Shown one piece after another: positions 26,333 to 34,708 of a stretch of DNA of 64,000 nucleotides (position 1 is the stretch's first letter; the number at the start of each line of letters is the position of its first letter). The stretch lies in contig CAWAXW010000006.1 in NCBI GenBank assembly GCA_963786155.1, positions 1,860,001-1,924,000 on the forward strand, in the 5' to 3' direction. Both the position numbers and the translations under genes were made by a program. The notes below the pieces were generated by a model. That model saw only the letters and a list, made by a program, of their open reading frames with translations, was not told the origin of the DNA and made no database searches. This DNA is from CAWAXW01 sp963786155 (GTDB taxonomy: Bacteria > Actinomycetota > CADDZG01 > WHSQ01).

Positions 26333-28123
26333 AGATCGCACGTACCGGCAACGTGCAGCGCTCTGGGGTCGAGATGATCCCGCTCGGCGAGCGGCTCGCG
26401 GTCATGGTGCTCATGCGCGGCGGGGTTCGTGGCCACAATGGTCCTGATCTCTCTGTTCGCCCCGAACATCGTCGGACCCGGCTGGACTGACCTCTTGATC
26501 GTCTCCGGCGCCTACCTGCTGGCCACGTCGCTGCTCGAGCTCTTCCGCCGGGTCAGTGGAGGCCGCGGATTGTTGCTGGTCGCCAGCATGCTCCTGATCG
26601 ACGGCGTCTACCTCGCCTGGGTGACCTACGCGACCGGCGGTCCGGATAGCCCGCTACGGGCGCTCGTCTACCTGCACCTGATCGCGGTCACGCTGCTCGC
26701 TTCCTACCGGACCGGCCTCAAGATCGCACTGTGGCACTCGCTGATGTTCTTCGTGGCCTTCTACGCACAGCTTGCAGACATCATCCCCCCGCTGATCCCG
26801 ATCGAGGGGACGCCGGAGCAAGCCGCGGCTGCGTTCAACCACGATGCCGTGATGGATGTCATGGCCTTCTGGGTCGTCGCCTTGGGCACGGCAGCGTTCT
26901 CGGCTCTCAACGAGCGTGAGCTTCGCCGGGGCAAGACCGACCTTCAGTCACTTGCAACCATGGCGGCAGATCTCGAAACCATCAATCAGCCCGACGAGGT
27001 GGCCCAAGAGCTGCTGGATCGGATCGGGCAGGCCTTCGGGTTCAAGCGTGGCGTCGTGCTAGGGGCCCAGAAGGGCGACCTCGAGGTCATGGCTTGCATC
27101 GGCAACATCGCCGATGACGACTTCAGCTTCAGTCGGGACTCCGTGATCCAAAAGGCATGGGCCAACCACTCCCCCGTGGCGGTCAAAGCCTTGAGCCCCG
27201 AGTCAGACGAGATGCTCAACCGCCTCATGCCGGACGGGCGCAACGTGATCGTGGTGCCGATGTTCGCGGATAGCCGTCCGATCGGCGTGCTCGCGGTCGA
27301 GCAGCCCCACGTCAGGGCCGGGATCGAGCGCAGGATCGTGTCGATGCTCGAGCAGTTCACCGCATACGCCTCGCTGGCCCTTCGCAATGCTTGGCTGATG
27401 GGCGAGGTCTGGAAGATGGCCGAGACCGACGCCCTCACAGGCATCGCGAACCGTCGGGTCTTCGAGCGGACGCTGCAGCGTGAAGTCATGCGTGCCAAGC
27501 GCGCCGACGAGCCGGTCAGCCTCGTAATGATGGACATCGACCACTTCAAGAAGCTGAACGACGCGTACGGACACCCTGAGGGCGACAAGGTCCTGCAAAT
27601 GGTCGCCGAACTGCTGTCGACCAGCGCACGCAGCTTCGACACGCCGGCCCGTTACGGCGGTGAGGAGTTCGCAGTGATCCTGCCGACCTGCACCGCGGAG
27701 GAGTCGATCTTCATCGCCGACAGGTTGCGTCAGCTCGTGGAGCAGATCGAGTTCAAGACCGGCATCACGGTGAGCGCCGGTGTCGCGACCTTCCCGGTGC
27801 ACGCAGCCAACGCGACCGAGCTGCTCGGAGCGGCCGACGAGGCCCTGTACGAGTCCAAGGCCGGTGGCCGCAACCGGGTCTCGCGCTCACGCCGGGCCGC
27901 GGCTCTCGAAGCGCTCTCCGCACTCGCAGCAGAAGACGACCACACCGACGACCTCGGCAACTACCGGGCGCTCGCCCAGGCCTTCAGCTCGAAGATGAAG
28001 GACCTCGAGACCCGTCCCGCCGAGGGATCTAGTCTTCAGCGTCCGCTGAAGCGGGGCTCCCTCTTCTCGACCCAGGCCGTTACGGCCTCGCGCGTGTCCT
28101 CGCTCGCGAACATCAGTGACTGA
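26329..28123 (+). CDS. Membrane GAF-GGDEF diguanylate cyclase, frameshift near the start
   Basis: Makes c-di-GMP from two GTP. About six membrane segments come first (about 175 residues), then a GAF domain (LQSLATMAADLETINQPDEV to about residue 335) and a GGDEF domain with DALTGIANRR, the active site RYGGEEF and an I-site RSFD five residues before GGEEF, so product inhibition is likely. A GTG at 26429 gives 564 residues, but the ATG at 26329, overlapping the preceding stop, gives MKIARTGNVQRSG and GERLAVMVLM that join the first membrane helix after a one-base shift in the G run at 26416-26425. The true start is therefore probably 26329. The last 88 bp overlap the opposite enoyl-CoA hydratase gene. 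Confidence 0.9.
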
Positions 28124-28824
28124 CCGATCGATTCGGCGTCTAGGTTCTGCTCTATCGATCGTTCGGGAGCGCGGTTCAGGTTCTCCTTGATGAGCGAGAC
28201 GGTGCGAGGCGGGAGCGCCGCCAGTCGTTCGGCAAGGTCCTTCACGACCGAGTCGACCTCCGTCGCGTCGCACAGACGGTTCAGCAGTCCGAGATCGGAT
28301 GCTTGCTGAGCACTGATCGTGTCGCCGAGCAGGGCCAGCTCCTTCGCTTTGTGAAGGGGCAGCAGGCGAGTCAGCGCCCACGAGCCGCCGAAGTCGACGA
28401 CCAGTCCCCGCTTGACGAACAGCTCGGCGAAGGCCGCCTCGTGCGTGGCGACGATCAGGTCGCAAGCAAGTGCCAGGTTGCAGCCCGCCCCCGCGGCGAT
28501 GCCCGTCACCCGCGCGATCGTGGGTTTCCTGCACGTCGCGACGGCTCGCGCCACGCTATGGATGCGCTGCATGCGATCGTGCAGCTCGAAGGGTGAAGAG
28601 ACCATGTTCGCCGGATCGGTGAGGTCCGCGCCCGAGCAGAAAGAGCCGCCCGCGCCGGTGACAACGAGACAGCGGATGTCGGTCGATGCATCGACGCGCT
28701 CGAAGGCATCTCCGATCTCGTCGAACATCACTCCGGACATCGCGTTCTTCTTCTCGGGGCGGTTGAGCGTGACGGTCGCGATGGCGCCGTTCTCTTCCCA
28801 GAGCAGCGAGTCGTATTCAGCCAA
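28036..28824 (-). CDS. Enoyl-CoA hydratase/isomerase family protein
   Basis: Crotonase-fold enzyme, acting on acyl-CoA thioesters. The 262-residue protein has both oxyanion-hole segments: GAGGSFCSGADLTD and ARVTGIAAGAGCNLALACDL, and ends in the usual EKREPRFSGR. The start is a TTG (28822-28824) behind a good AGGAGG site. Substrate cannot be assigned: many such proteins act in beta-oxidation or as isomerases. The 3' end overlaps the diguanylate cyclase by 88 bp on the other strand. Confidence 0.88.
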   Translation of the reverse strand: MAEYDSLLWEENGAIATVTLNRPEKKNAMSGVMFDEIGDAFERVDASTDIRCLVVTGAGGSFCSGADLTDPANMVSSPFELHDRMQRIHSVARAVATCRKPTIARVTGIAAGAGCNLALACDLIVATHEAAFAELFVKRGLVVDFGGSWALTRLLPLHKAKELALLGDTISAQQASDLGLLNRLCDATEVDSVVKDLAERLAALPPRTVSLIKENLNRAPERSIEQNLDAESIGQSLMFASEDTREAVTAWVEKREPRFSGR

Positions 28825-28840
28825 CGAAGCCTCCTTTTCC

Positions 28841-29191
28841 TTAGAACGCGTCGGGTAGATGCTCGAGCTCGACGCGTCCGCCCCGCCACACTATCGACAC
28901 GATGTCGAAGCGAAGATCGCATCCGCCCGGCCGGGTCTCCGCCAGCCAGCGTCCGGCCGCCCTCCGCAAGCGCGCCTGCTTGACGGGGCCAACCGCCTCG
29001 GAAGGCAACCCTCGCCGGGAGCTGGATCGTGCCTTCACCTCGCAGAAGACAACCAGGCGCCCTCGCCGGGCGATCACATCGATCTCTCCCTGGGGGCAGC
29101 GGAAATTGCGCGACAGGATCTGGAATCCCAACTTCTCGTAGAGCTCCGCCGCATGGTCTTCTCCAGCCATGCCGAGCGCGCGCCGATCCAT
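28841..29191 (-). CDS. yraN: YraN/UPF0102 family endonuclease-fold protein
   Basis: A 116-residue protein with the restriction-endonuclease-like pattern of UPF0102: GEDHAAELYEKLGFQILSRN, then CPQGEIDVIARRGRLVVFCE and VKARSS, where the E-IDVI...FCEVK residues form a nuclease-like site. Family function is not settled; it is usually beside rnhB and comM/dprA, as here. Confidence 0.9.
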   Translation of the reverse strand: MDRRALGMAGEDHAAELYEKLGFQILSRNFRCPQGEIDVIARRGRLVVFCEVKARSSSRRGLPSEAVGPVKQARLRRAAGRWLAETRPGGCDLRFDIVSIVWRGGRVELEHLPDAF

Positions 29192-29227
29192 GATCGATAA
29201 CTTAGGAGAAAGGTGCGACGGAGTTCT

Positions 29228-29557
29228 CTAGCGCTCCATGCCGGGGGGCTGGGGCAGGATGTTCTGGTCCGCGAGTTGGGCCAGCTCCTCTACGTTCAGG
29301 TCTCTGAACGTGACGACCCTGACGTGCGATACGAAGCGGGCGGGCCTATGCATGTCCCACACCCAAGCGTCGCTCAACTCAACCTCGAACCACACGCGCG
29401 CGCCCGAGTGCCGGGTTTCGACCTTGACCTCGTTCGCGAGATAGAAGCGCCGCTCGGTCTCCACGACGAACTTGAACATCGGGAGCACATCTCTGTACTC
29501 CTTGTAGAGCTGAAGCTCCATCTCGGCCTCGTATTTCTCGAGGTCCTCGACGCTCAT
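29228..29557 (-). CDS. DUF2469 domain protein
   Basis: A 109-residue protein of the DUF2469 family, which is confined to Actinomycetota. It begins MSVEDLEKYEAEMELQLYKE and contains FVVETERRFYLANEV and DAWVWDMHRPARFVSHVRVV. Function is unknown; it lies between rnhB and yraN in many actinobacteria. Its ATG overlaps the rnhB stop (ATGA). Confidence 0.92.
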   Translation of the reverse strand: MSVEDLEKYEAEMELQLYKEYRDVLPMFKFVVETERRFYLANEVKVETRHSGARVWFEVELSDAWVWDMHRPARFVSHVRVVTFRDLNVEELAQLADQNILPQPPGMER

Positions 29558-30249
29558 CCACTCTCCTCAAGGGGGCTCGTCCGGATCAGTTCTGGATCGT
29601 CCCAGTCTCGCGCTCCGTGGGGGCGGAAAACACCATCTTCGTCGGTGAAGCCGAGCACTCCGAAGAACGATCTACGGTGGATCTCGCAGGGTCCGTTCGC
29701 CTTGAGGGCGTCCCAGTGCTCCCGGGTCCCATAGCCGACGTTCGTGGCGAATCCGTAGGCCGGGAAACGGCGCGAGTAGCGGCGCATCGACCGGTCCCGG
29801 GTGACCTTTGCGAGGATCGATGCGGCGGCCACGGTTCGGCTGACCGCATCTCCCTTCTTCACCGCGAGCCCCGGCCACCCCATCCGTTTCAAGCGGAAAC
29901 CGTCCAGCAGGACGTAGTCGGGTTCGACGTCGAGCGCTTTGACGGCTCGTCGGAGCGCCTGAAGATTGCATCGCTGGAGTCCGTCCCGGTCGATGCGGTC
30001 GTGGCGCACGCGGACGACCGAGTAGGCCACCGCCACTTCACGGATCGTGCCGGCAAGGCGTTCGCGCTGGAGAGCGGTGCACATCTTCGAGTCGCGCAAT
30101 CCCGGGATCTCGATCCCCGCGGGAAGGATGACGGCGGCGGCCACGAGCGGGCCGGCGAGCGCGCCCCTGCCGACCTCGTCGGCCCCCGCCACTCGTGTGA
30201 AGCCCGCCTGAAGCAAACGGGATTCCAGCAATCCGCACGCGTCGGTCAC
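29554..30249 (-). CDS. rnhB: Ribonuclease HII
   Basis: Cleaves RNA in RNA-DNA hybrids and removes misincorporated ribonucleotides. The 231-residue protein has the catalytic start VAGADEVGRGALAGPLVAAA (DEVGRG), LRDSKMCTALQRERL, YVLLDGF, KGDAVSRTVAAASILAKVTR and YGFATNVGYGTREHWDAL. Acidic residues D and E of ADE, D of LLDG and D of KGD are present. Coupled to DUF2469 downstream. Confidence 0.95.
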   Translation of the reverse strand: MTDACGLLESRLLQAGFTRVAGADEVGRGALAGPLVAAAVILPAGIEIPGLRDSKMCTALQRERLAGTIREVAVAYSVVRVRHDRIDRDGLQRCNLQALRRAVKALDVEPDYVLLDGFRLKRMGWPGLAVKKGDAVSRTVAAASILAKVTRDRSMRRYSRRFPAYGFATNVGYGTREHWDALKANGPCEIHRRSFFGVLGFTDEDGVFRPHGARDWDDPELIRTSPLEESG

Positions 30250-30278
30250 GACCGCCGACTCTATCGGAGAAGGCTGAT

Positions 30279-31208
30279 ATGAACGGGGACGTGAGTCTCA
30301 AAGCCGAACACAGCCCCAAACAAGAGAAGCCGAGCTGGAACTTCGACGAGGGCGAGGAGATCGTCCCAGGCCGACACGCCTTCTCCGCCATCGGGGGCGG
30401 AACGAACTACGAGGCTTATCTGGCCTGGGACGACAAGCTCTACGCGCTCGTCGTGCTGAAGATGGTGCGCCCGCATCTGGTCGAGGACGAATCGGCGCTG
30501 CGCACCCTTCGGCTCGAGGCTGAGATGCTCGAACGGACGGACCATCCGGTGGTCGTCCGGGGATTCGGGGCCATGCTCGAACCACCGCGACCGCATGTCG
30601 TGTTGGAGTTCCTCGAAGGTCCCCATCTTTCGCGGTTGATCAGGAAGTACGGCGCTCTGCCCGTCGAACAGCTTCTGCCTCTGGCTCTGCAACTCTGCTC
30701 GGCCCTCCACTATCTATCGACGGAGCAACTGATCCACCTCGACGTAAAGCCGCGCAACATCATCATGGGAGGGCCGCCGCGGCTCATCGACATGAGCGTG
30801 GCGAGGAGCTTCGAGCGCGCCAAGAAGATCAAGGGTCATGTGGGCACCGACCTCTACATGTCACCCGAGCAGTGCGTCCCGCGTCCCGAGCAGATCGGGC
30901 CTCCGGCCGACGTGTGGGGCTTGGGAGCGACGCTCCTCCACGCCGCCACCGGCGAACCCGGCTGGTCGCGGCCGAAAGGATTCGATCGGGACGATTCCGC
31001 CCAGCGTTTCCCCCAGCTCACCCAAGGACCGAAGCCCTTCCCAAAGAAGAAGGTGCCGGGCGATCTGCAAGACGTGATCCTTGCCTGCCTCGAGCCTGAT
31101 CCCTCGGAGCGCCCGACGGTCGCGGAAGTCGCCGAAGCGCTCGAAGGTGGGGTCTCCGCCCTCCCGCGTCGCCCGGTCCTCGGTCGCCTCCGCCCCCGCC
31201 TTCGCTAA
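30279..31208 (+). CDS. Atypical serine/threonine protein kinase
   Basis: A 309-residue Hanks-type kinase domain without membrane or sensor segments. Seen: a glycine-rich loop IGGGTNYEAYLAW, the ATP-binding Lys in ALVVLKMVRP, the helix C Glu region RLEAEMLERT, the catalytic loop HLDVKPRNII (HRD reads HLD), and GTDLYMSPEQ. The metal-binding DFG triad reads DMS (LIDMSVAR). The Asp and Lys needed for catalysis remain, so it may be active. A GGAGAAGG site precedes the ATG. It is divergent from rnhB and followed by a strong terminator. Substrates unknown. Confidence 0.85.
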   Translation: MNGDVSLKAEHSPKQEKPSWNFDEGEEIVPGRHAFSAIGGGTNYEAYLAWDDKLYALVVLKMVRPHLVEDESALRTLRLEAEMLERTDHPVVVRGFGAMLEPPRPHVVLEFLEGPHLSRLIRKYGALPVEQLLPLALQLCSALHYLSTEQLIHLDVKPRNIIMGGPPRLIDMSVARSFERAKKIKGHVGTDLYMSPEQCVPRPEQIGPPADVWGLGATLLHAATGEPGWSRPKGFDRDDSAQRFPQLTQGPKPFPKKKVPGDLQDVILACLEPDPSERPTVAEVAEALEGGVSALPRRPVLGRLRPRLR

Positions 31209-31215
31209 TCAACTG

Positions 31216-31263
31216 AGCGGACGCGGGAACGGGGGCCAAAAGGCCCCCGCTCCGTTCCGCTGA
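31216..31263. terminator. Bidirectional terminator hairpin
   Basis: GGGGGCC-AAAA-GGCCCCC (31231-31248) forms a perfect stem, extended on both sides by AGCGGA/TCCGCT-type pairing. It sits between the convergent kinase gene and the LPXTG protein gene, so it can stop transcripts from both directions. Confidence 0.8.
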
Positions 31264-31290
31264 TGGTCCGCTTCGCTCTTCGTCTACTTG

Positions 31291-32385
31291 TTAATTGCGT
31301 CGCCTTCTGACGAGCATTGCGCCGCTGCCGATCAGGCCCGCGGCCGCGGCCGCCAGCCCTGCGACCCCGGCTCCGGTGAAGGGCAGCTCCGCACCCTCTT
31401 CGGGAGCGCCTTGGGCCGCGCCAAGCACGTCGGCACCGTCGTCGGGGTTGTTGTTGATCTGCTCGCCAAGGACCTGATCGTCCGGCTGATCCGCGTTGCC
31501 CAGCACGCCGTCATCGGGAGTCGAGGGTCCGACGTCGTCCGTCCCACCCACCGGGTCGGTTGCACCGATCGGGCCGCCCGCGTCGCTCGCCGGAGCGTCA
31601 TCACCGTTCCCGACGTTGCCGGGGTTCGGCGTTCCCGGCTGGGTCGGAGTGGTGTTTCCGCCGACCGCCCCTGGGGTCGAGTCGTCGTCGCCGTCGGAGC
31701 CGCTGCCGGAGTCGTTGCCCGAGCCGGAGTCGTCGCCGGAACCGCTGTCCGAGCCGCCGCTACCCGAGTCGCTGTCGCCCGAGTCGTCCACTGCCTTGTC
31801 CTTGGAGTCGTCCTTGCCGGAGTCGTCGCCGGAGCCCGAGCCGTCGTCGCCAGAGCCCGAGTCGTCCTTGCTCGGCTGCTGCGCGGCAACGTCTTCGCTG
31901 TCGTCGCCCTTGGATGCGCCGTCGCCCGTGCTGTCGATGCCCGAGCACGAGTCCTTGTCGTTCTTCGTGCCCTGGTTGCCCTCGACCGAAGCGTCGCCGG
32001 AGTCGTCCTTGCCGTCGTGGCCGGAGTCGTCCTTGGCCTCGTGGCCGGAATCGTCCTTGCCTGAGTCGCTGGCGCCGGAGTCGTCGTCCTTGTCTCCGTA
32101 TCCCTTGTCCTTGTCCCCACCACTGCCACTTCCGCTGCCGCCGCTTCCGCTGTCGCCGCCGCCGGAGTCGTCGTCTCCGTCGTCATCGTCCTCGTCGGTC
32201 GTGAGCTTGGCGCTCGTGAAGGCCGCCTTGTCCCCCTCGTCCTCGAACGCCGCCGCGGGGCGAGCCCCGATAACGAACAGCGCCAGAAGCGCCACCAGCG
32301 CGGCGAAAAGCAAGACGAAACCCCGCCTGTGTCCCCCCACGGGCTCCCCCGACCTTGCCCTTGCCGCCATAGCCACTCGATCCAT
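31291..32385 (-). CDS. Sortase-anchored Asp/Ser/Gly-rich wall protein
   Basis: A 364-residue surface protein. A signal peptide (FVLLFAALVALLALFVIGAR, ending near PAAA-FED) leads to about 200 residues of Asp, Ser, Gly and Lys in irregular repeats (GKDDSGHEAKDDSGHDGKDD), then a Pro/Gly/Asp-rich part, and a sorting signal LPFTG, hydrophobic helix and RRRRN tail. Low-complexity acidic stalks of this kind can bind cations or act as spacers. No sortase gene is in this window. It is upstream of nothing else in its operon and is followed by a bidirectional terminator. Confidence 0.85.
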   Translation of the reverse strand: MDRVAMAARARSGEPVGGHRRGFVLLFAALVALLALFVIGARPAAAFEDEGDKAAFTSAKLTTDEDDDDGDDDSGGGDSGSGGSGSGSGGDKDKGYGDKDDDSGASDSGKDDSGHEAKDDSGHDGKDDSGDASVEGNQGTKNDKDSCSGIDSTGDGASKGDDSEDVAAQQPSKDDSGSGDDGSGSGDDSGKDDSKDKAVDDSGDSDSGSGGSDSGSGDDSGSGNDSGSGSDGDDDSTPGAVGGNTTPTQPGTPNPGNVGNGDDAPASDAGGPIGATDPVGGTDDVGPSTPDDGVLGNADQPDDQVLGEQINNNPDDGADVLGAAQGAPEEGAELPFTGAGVAGLAAAAAGLIGSGAMLVRRRRN

Positions 32386-32548
32386 CTTCCTTGTTCCTCC
32401 TTGTCGGAACTACCCAATGCTTTCTTTCAACTACTGTTCGCTGTTAAGTACCCGAGTCCTTGGACCCAAAACCTCCGGAAAGGGATTTTTTGACGGCGCA
32501 GAGCCGAAAAGGGCGCGAAAAACAGAGGAATCTGTCGAACCCGACTTG
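32386..32548 (-). promoter_or_regulatory. Spacer upstream of the LPXTG gene
   Basis: 163 bp between the lepB stop and the LPXTG protein gene, both on the minus strand. It is less GC-rich than its surroundings and has a TTTTTT run next to an inverted GGCGCAGAGCC-type segment, which may terminate the lepB transcript. An AAGGAGG-type site lies just ahead of the wall protein start. No riboswitch was recognised. Confidence 0.3.
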
Positions 32549-33331
32549 CTAGAGGGTTCCGATGTCTCCGGGGGGCCAGACGATCACGAAGGCGTGGCCG
32601 ACGACCTTGTCCTCGTCCACCGGGCCGATGCTGCGGGAGTCACGAGAGTTCGAGCGGTTGTCGCCCATGACGAAGATCTTCCCTGCGGGAACCAAGCAGC
32701 CCCCATCGGAAGGCTCCATCTCGAGGCGGCGGCAGTCGCTCTCGGTGAGCGTGCCGCTCGACCGGTCCACCCCGCTCCGGATGTAGGGCTCCTCCACCTC
32801 GTTCCCGTCCACGAACAGTTGGCGGGGGCGGCCCTCGTACCGAACCGTTTGGCCGCCCACGGCAACGACGCGCTTGATGTAGTCCTCTTCGCCGCTACCC
32901 GTACGCATCCCGACAAGCTCCCTCAGGAAGTTGCGCGCGTCGTCGTACCAGGGGACATCGGGAGGCGCGCCGAAGACCGAACGCGCGAAGACGACGACAT
33001 CGCCGGGGGATGGTTCGCCGATGAGGTAGCTGACCTTTTCCACCAACACGCGGTCCCCCACGTGAAGGGTCGGCAGCATCGAGCCCGAGGGGATGTAATA
33101 GGCCTGCAGCACGAACGTCTTGATGATGATGGCGATGGCAAACGCCAGCAGGATCAGCATCGGCAGCTCGGTTACGTGTTTCCAGAACGAGCGTTTCGGC
33201 TTCTCCTTCTTTACCGGTTGCTCTTCACCGGCCGCCTCTTCCGAGCTTGGGACGTCCTCGATCACCGTTGGATCGGTCTCGGCCGATCCTTCCGATGCCG
33301 GTGACTTGTCATCCGGGGCGCGAGAAACCAT
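32549..33331 (-). CDS. lepB: Signal peptidase I (second of tandem pair)
   Basis: Membrane serine protease that removes Sec and Tat signal peptides. The 260-residue protein has an acidic cytoplasmic start (about 50 residues), one membrane helix (MLILLAFAIAIIIKTFVLQA), catalytic Ser in IPSGSMLPTLHVGDRVLVEK, catalytic Lys in DYIKRVVAVGGQTV and the box GDNRSNSRDSR. It lies 20 bp after the paralogous lepB, in the same direction. Tandem signal peptidase genes beside rplS are known from Streptomyces. Confidence 0.93.
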   Translation of the reverse strand: MVSRAPDDKSPASEGSAETDPTVIEDVPSSEEAAGEEQPVKKEKPKRSFWKHVTELPMLILLAFAIAIIIKTFVLQAYYIPSGSMLPTLHVGDRVLVEKVSYLIGEPSPGDVVVFARSVFGAPPDVPWYDDARNFLRELVGMRTGSGEEDYIKRVVAVGGQTVRYEGRPRQLFVDGNEVEEPYIRSGVDRSSGTLTESDCRRLEMEPSDGGCLVPAGKIFVMGDNRSNSRDSRSIGPVDEDKVVGHAFVIVWPPGDIGTL

Positions 33332-33351
33332 GAGTGCAGCCTAGGCGTTTG

Positions 33352-34119
33352 TTAGAGCGTGCCGATGTCGGCCGGGGGCCAGATCAGAACGAATGCGTGA
33401 CCCACGACCTTGGACATCGGGATGGGACCGAAATTGCGCGAGTCCTGAGAGTTGCTTCGGTTGTCGCCCATCACGAAGATCTCGCCTTCGGGGATGTCGG
33501 TGGGCCCGAATGCGGTCGTTTCGACCCCCGGCGGTAGGTAGGGCTCCGCTATTGGCTCGCCGTTGACGAGGACGCGGCCGTCTCGTCCCTCGACGGTATC
33601 GCCGCCGACCGCGATCACTCGTTTTATGAAGTCCTGGGAATCGCCGGTCGGAAAGCCGAAAAGACCTCGGAAGGAATTGAGCACCTTGGTCCACACCGAG
33701 GGGTTCTCGGGAGGAGGTTCGATGATTCCGTCGATATCTCGCTCGAACACGATCACGTCACCGTGACCCGGATCACCGAAGCGATAGCCAACCTTTTCCA
33801 CAAGGACCCGGTCTCCAACCATCAACGTGGGTTCCATCGACGCCGACGGGATGTAGAAGGCCTGCAGCAGGAACGACTTGATCAACAGTGCGATGACGAA
33901 CGCGACGACAACAAGCACGGGCAACTCGCGCCAGAAGGACCGCTTCTTCTTTTGTGGTTCCTCCGGTGACTGCTCCTCGATCGGGGGAGGCGGAGGTGGA
34001 GGTGGAATAGGAAGGGCCGAAGGTGGAGGCGGTGGGGGCGCGGGTGGGCGCGTGAGCCCGGCGCGCGCGTTGTCGGGAAGTGAACGAGTGGGGTGTTCGG
34101 GCCCCGGCTGAGAGCTCAA
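33352..34119 (-). CDS. lepB: Signal peptidase I (first of tandem pair), proline-rich N-terminus
   Basis: Paralogue of the preceding gene, 255 residues. The N-terminal 50 residues contain two runs of Pro (PPAPPPPPPSALPIPPPP), followed by a membrane helix (LPVLVVVAFVIALLIKSFLL), catalytic Ser in IPSASMEPTLMVGDRVLVEK, Lys in DFIKRVIAVGGDTV and GDNRSNSQDSRN. Starts 6 bp after rplS. Different N-termini suggest different partners or localisation. Confidence 0.93.
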   Translation of the reverse strand: MSSQPGPEHPTRSLPDNARAGLTRPPAPPPPPPSALPIPPPPPPPPIEEQSPEEPQKKKRSFWRELPVLVVVAFVIALLIKSFLLQAFYIPSASMEPTLMVGDRVLVEKVGYRFGDPGHGDVIVFERDIDGIIEPPPENPSVWTKVLNSFRGLFGFPTGDSQDFIKRVIAVGGDTVEGRDGRVLVNGEPIAEPYLPPGVETTAFGPTDIPEGEIFVMGDNRSNSQDSRNFGPIPMSKVVGHAFVLIWPPADIGTL

Positions 34120-34125
34120 GGGGCC

Positions 34126-34473
34126 TTATGCCTGTCGCTTCTCTTTGACCTTCGCCTTCTTGCCGATCCGCTCGCGCAGGTAGTAGAGCTTGGCGCGCCG
34201 AACGGCGCCCCGGGTCCCGACTTCGATCTTCCCGATCATCGGCGAATGGACCGGAAACGTGCGCTCGACGCCGACCCCGAAGGAGAGCTTCCGAACCGTA
34301 AAGGTCTCGGACAACTGGCTCCCACGGCGGCGGATGACGATCCCCTCGAAGACCTGGATGCGCTCGCGCTCGCCTTCCACGACGCGGACGTGAACCTTCA
34401 CGCTGTCGCCGGGGCGGAAATCCGGGAGGTCGTCGCGCAGATAGGGGCGCTCGACAAGGTCGGTCGGGTTCAT
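34126..34473 (-). CDS. rplS: 50S ribosomal protein bL19
   Basis: 115-residue large-subunit protein at the 30S-50S interface. It shows DFRPGDSVKVHVRVVEGERE, IQVFEGIVIRRRGSQLSETF, VERTFPVHSPMIGKIEV and RRAKLYYLRERIGKKAKVKE, the full family pattern. It heads the rplS-lepB-lepB group, and two tRNA genes lie just upstream on the same strand. Confidence 0.96.
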   Translation of the reverse strand: MNPTDLVERPYLRDDLPDFRPGDSVKVHVRVVEGERERIQVFEGIVIRRRGSQLSETFTVRKLSFGVGVERTFPVHSPMIGKIEVGTRGAVRRAKLYYLRERIGKKAKVKEKRQA

Positions 34474-34522
34474 CTCCTACTCCTTTGCATGTGTCCTGCG
34501 CCGCCAGTCACGACGGCATATG

Positions 34523-34597
34523 TAGCCCGGACGGGATTCGAACCCGTGATCTCCGCCTTGAGAGGGCGGCGTCCTTGGCCAACTAGACTACCGGGCC
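34523..34597 (-). tRNA. tRNA-Glu (anticodon CUC)
   Basis: On the minus strand this begins GGCCCGGTAGTCTAGTTGG. Acceptor stem GGCCCGG/CCGGGCT, anticodon stem-loop CCGCC-CTCTCAA-GGCGG with anticodon CTC, and T-arm ACGGG-TTCGAAT-CCCGT all fold. Reads GAG codons. CCA is not encoded. Confidence 0.94.
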
Positions 34598-34608
34598 TTG
34601 TGGGAAAG

Positions 34609-34680
34609 CTGGGGCGCCTGGACTCGAACCAAGACTAACGGAACCAGAATCCGCCGGGCTACCAATTACCCCACGCCCCA
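34609..34680 (-). tRNA. tRNA-Gln (anticodon CUG)
   Basis: On the minus strand: acceptor TGGGGCG/CGCCCCA, anticodon arm GCGGA-TTCTGGT-TCCGT with anticodon CTG, T-arm CTTGG-TTCGAGT-CCAGG, discriminator G. Reads CAG codons. It lies 11 bp upstream of tRNA-Glu, so both are probably co-transcribed. Confidence 0.93.
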
Positions 34681-34708
34681 AAGGGGCACTGAGGATATCA
34701 GCGCGTCC

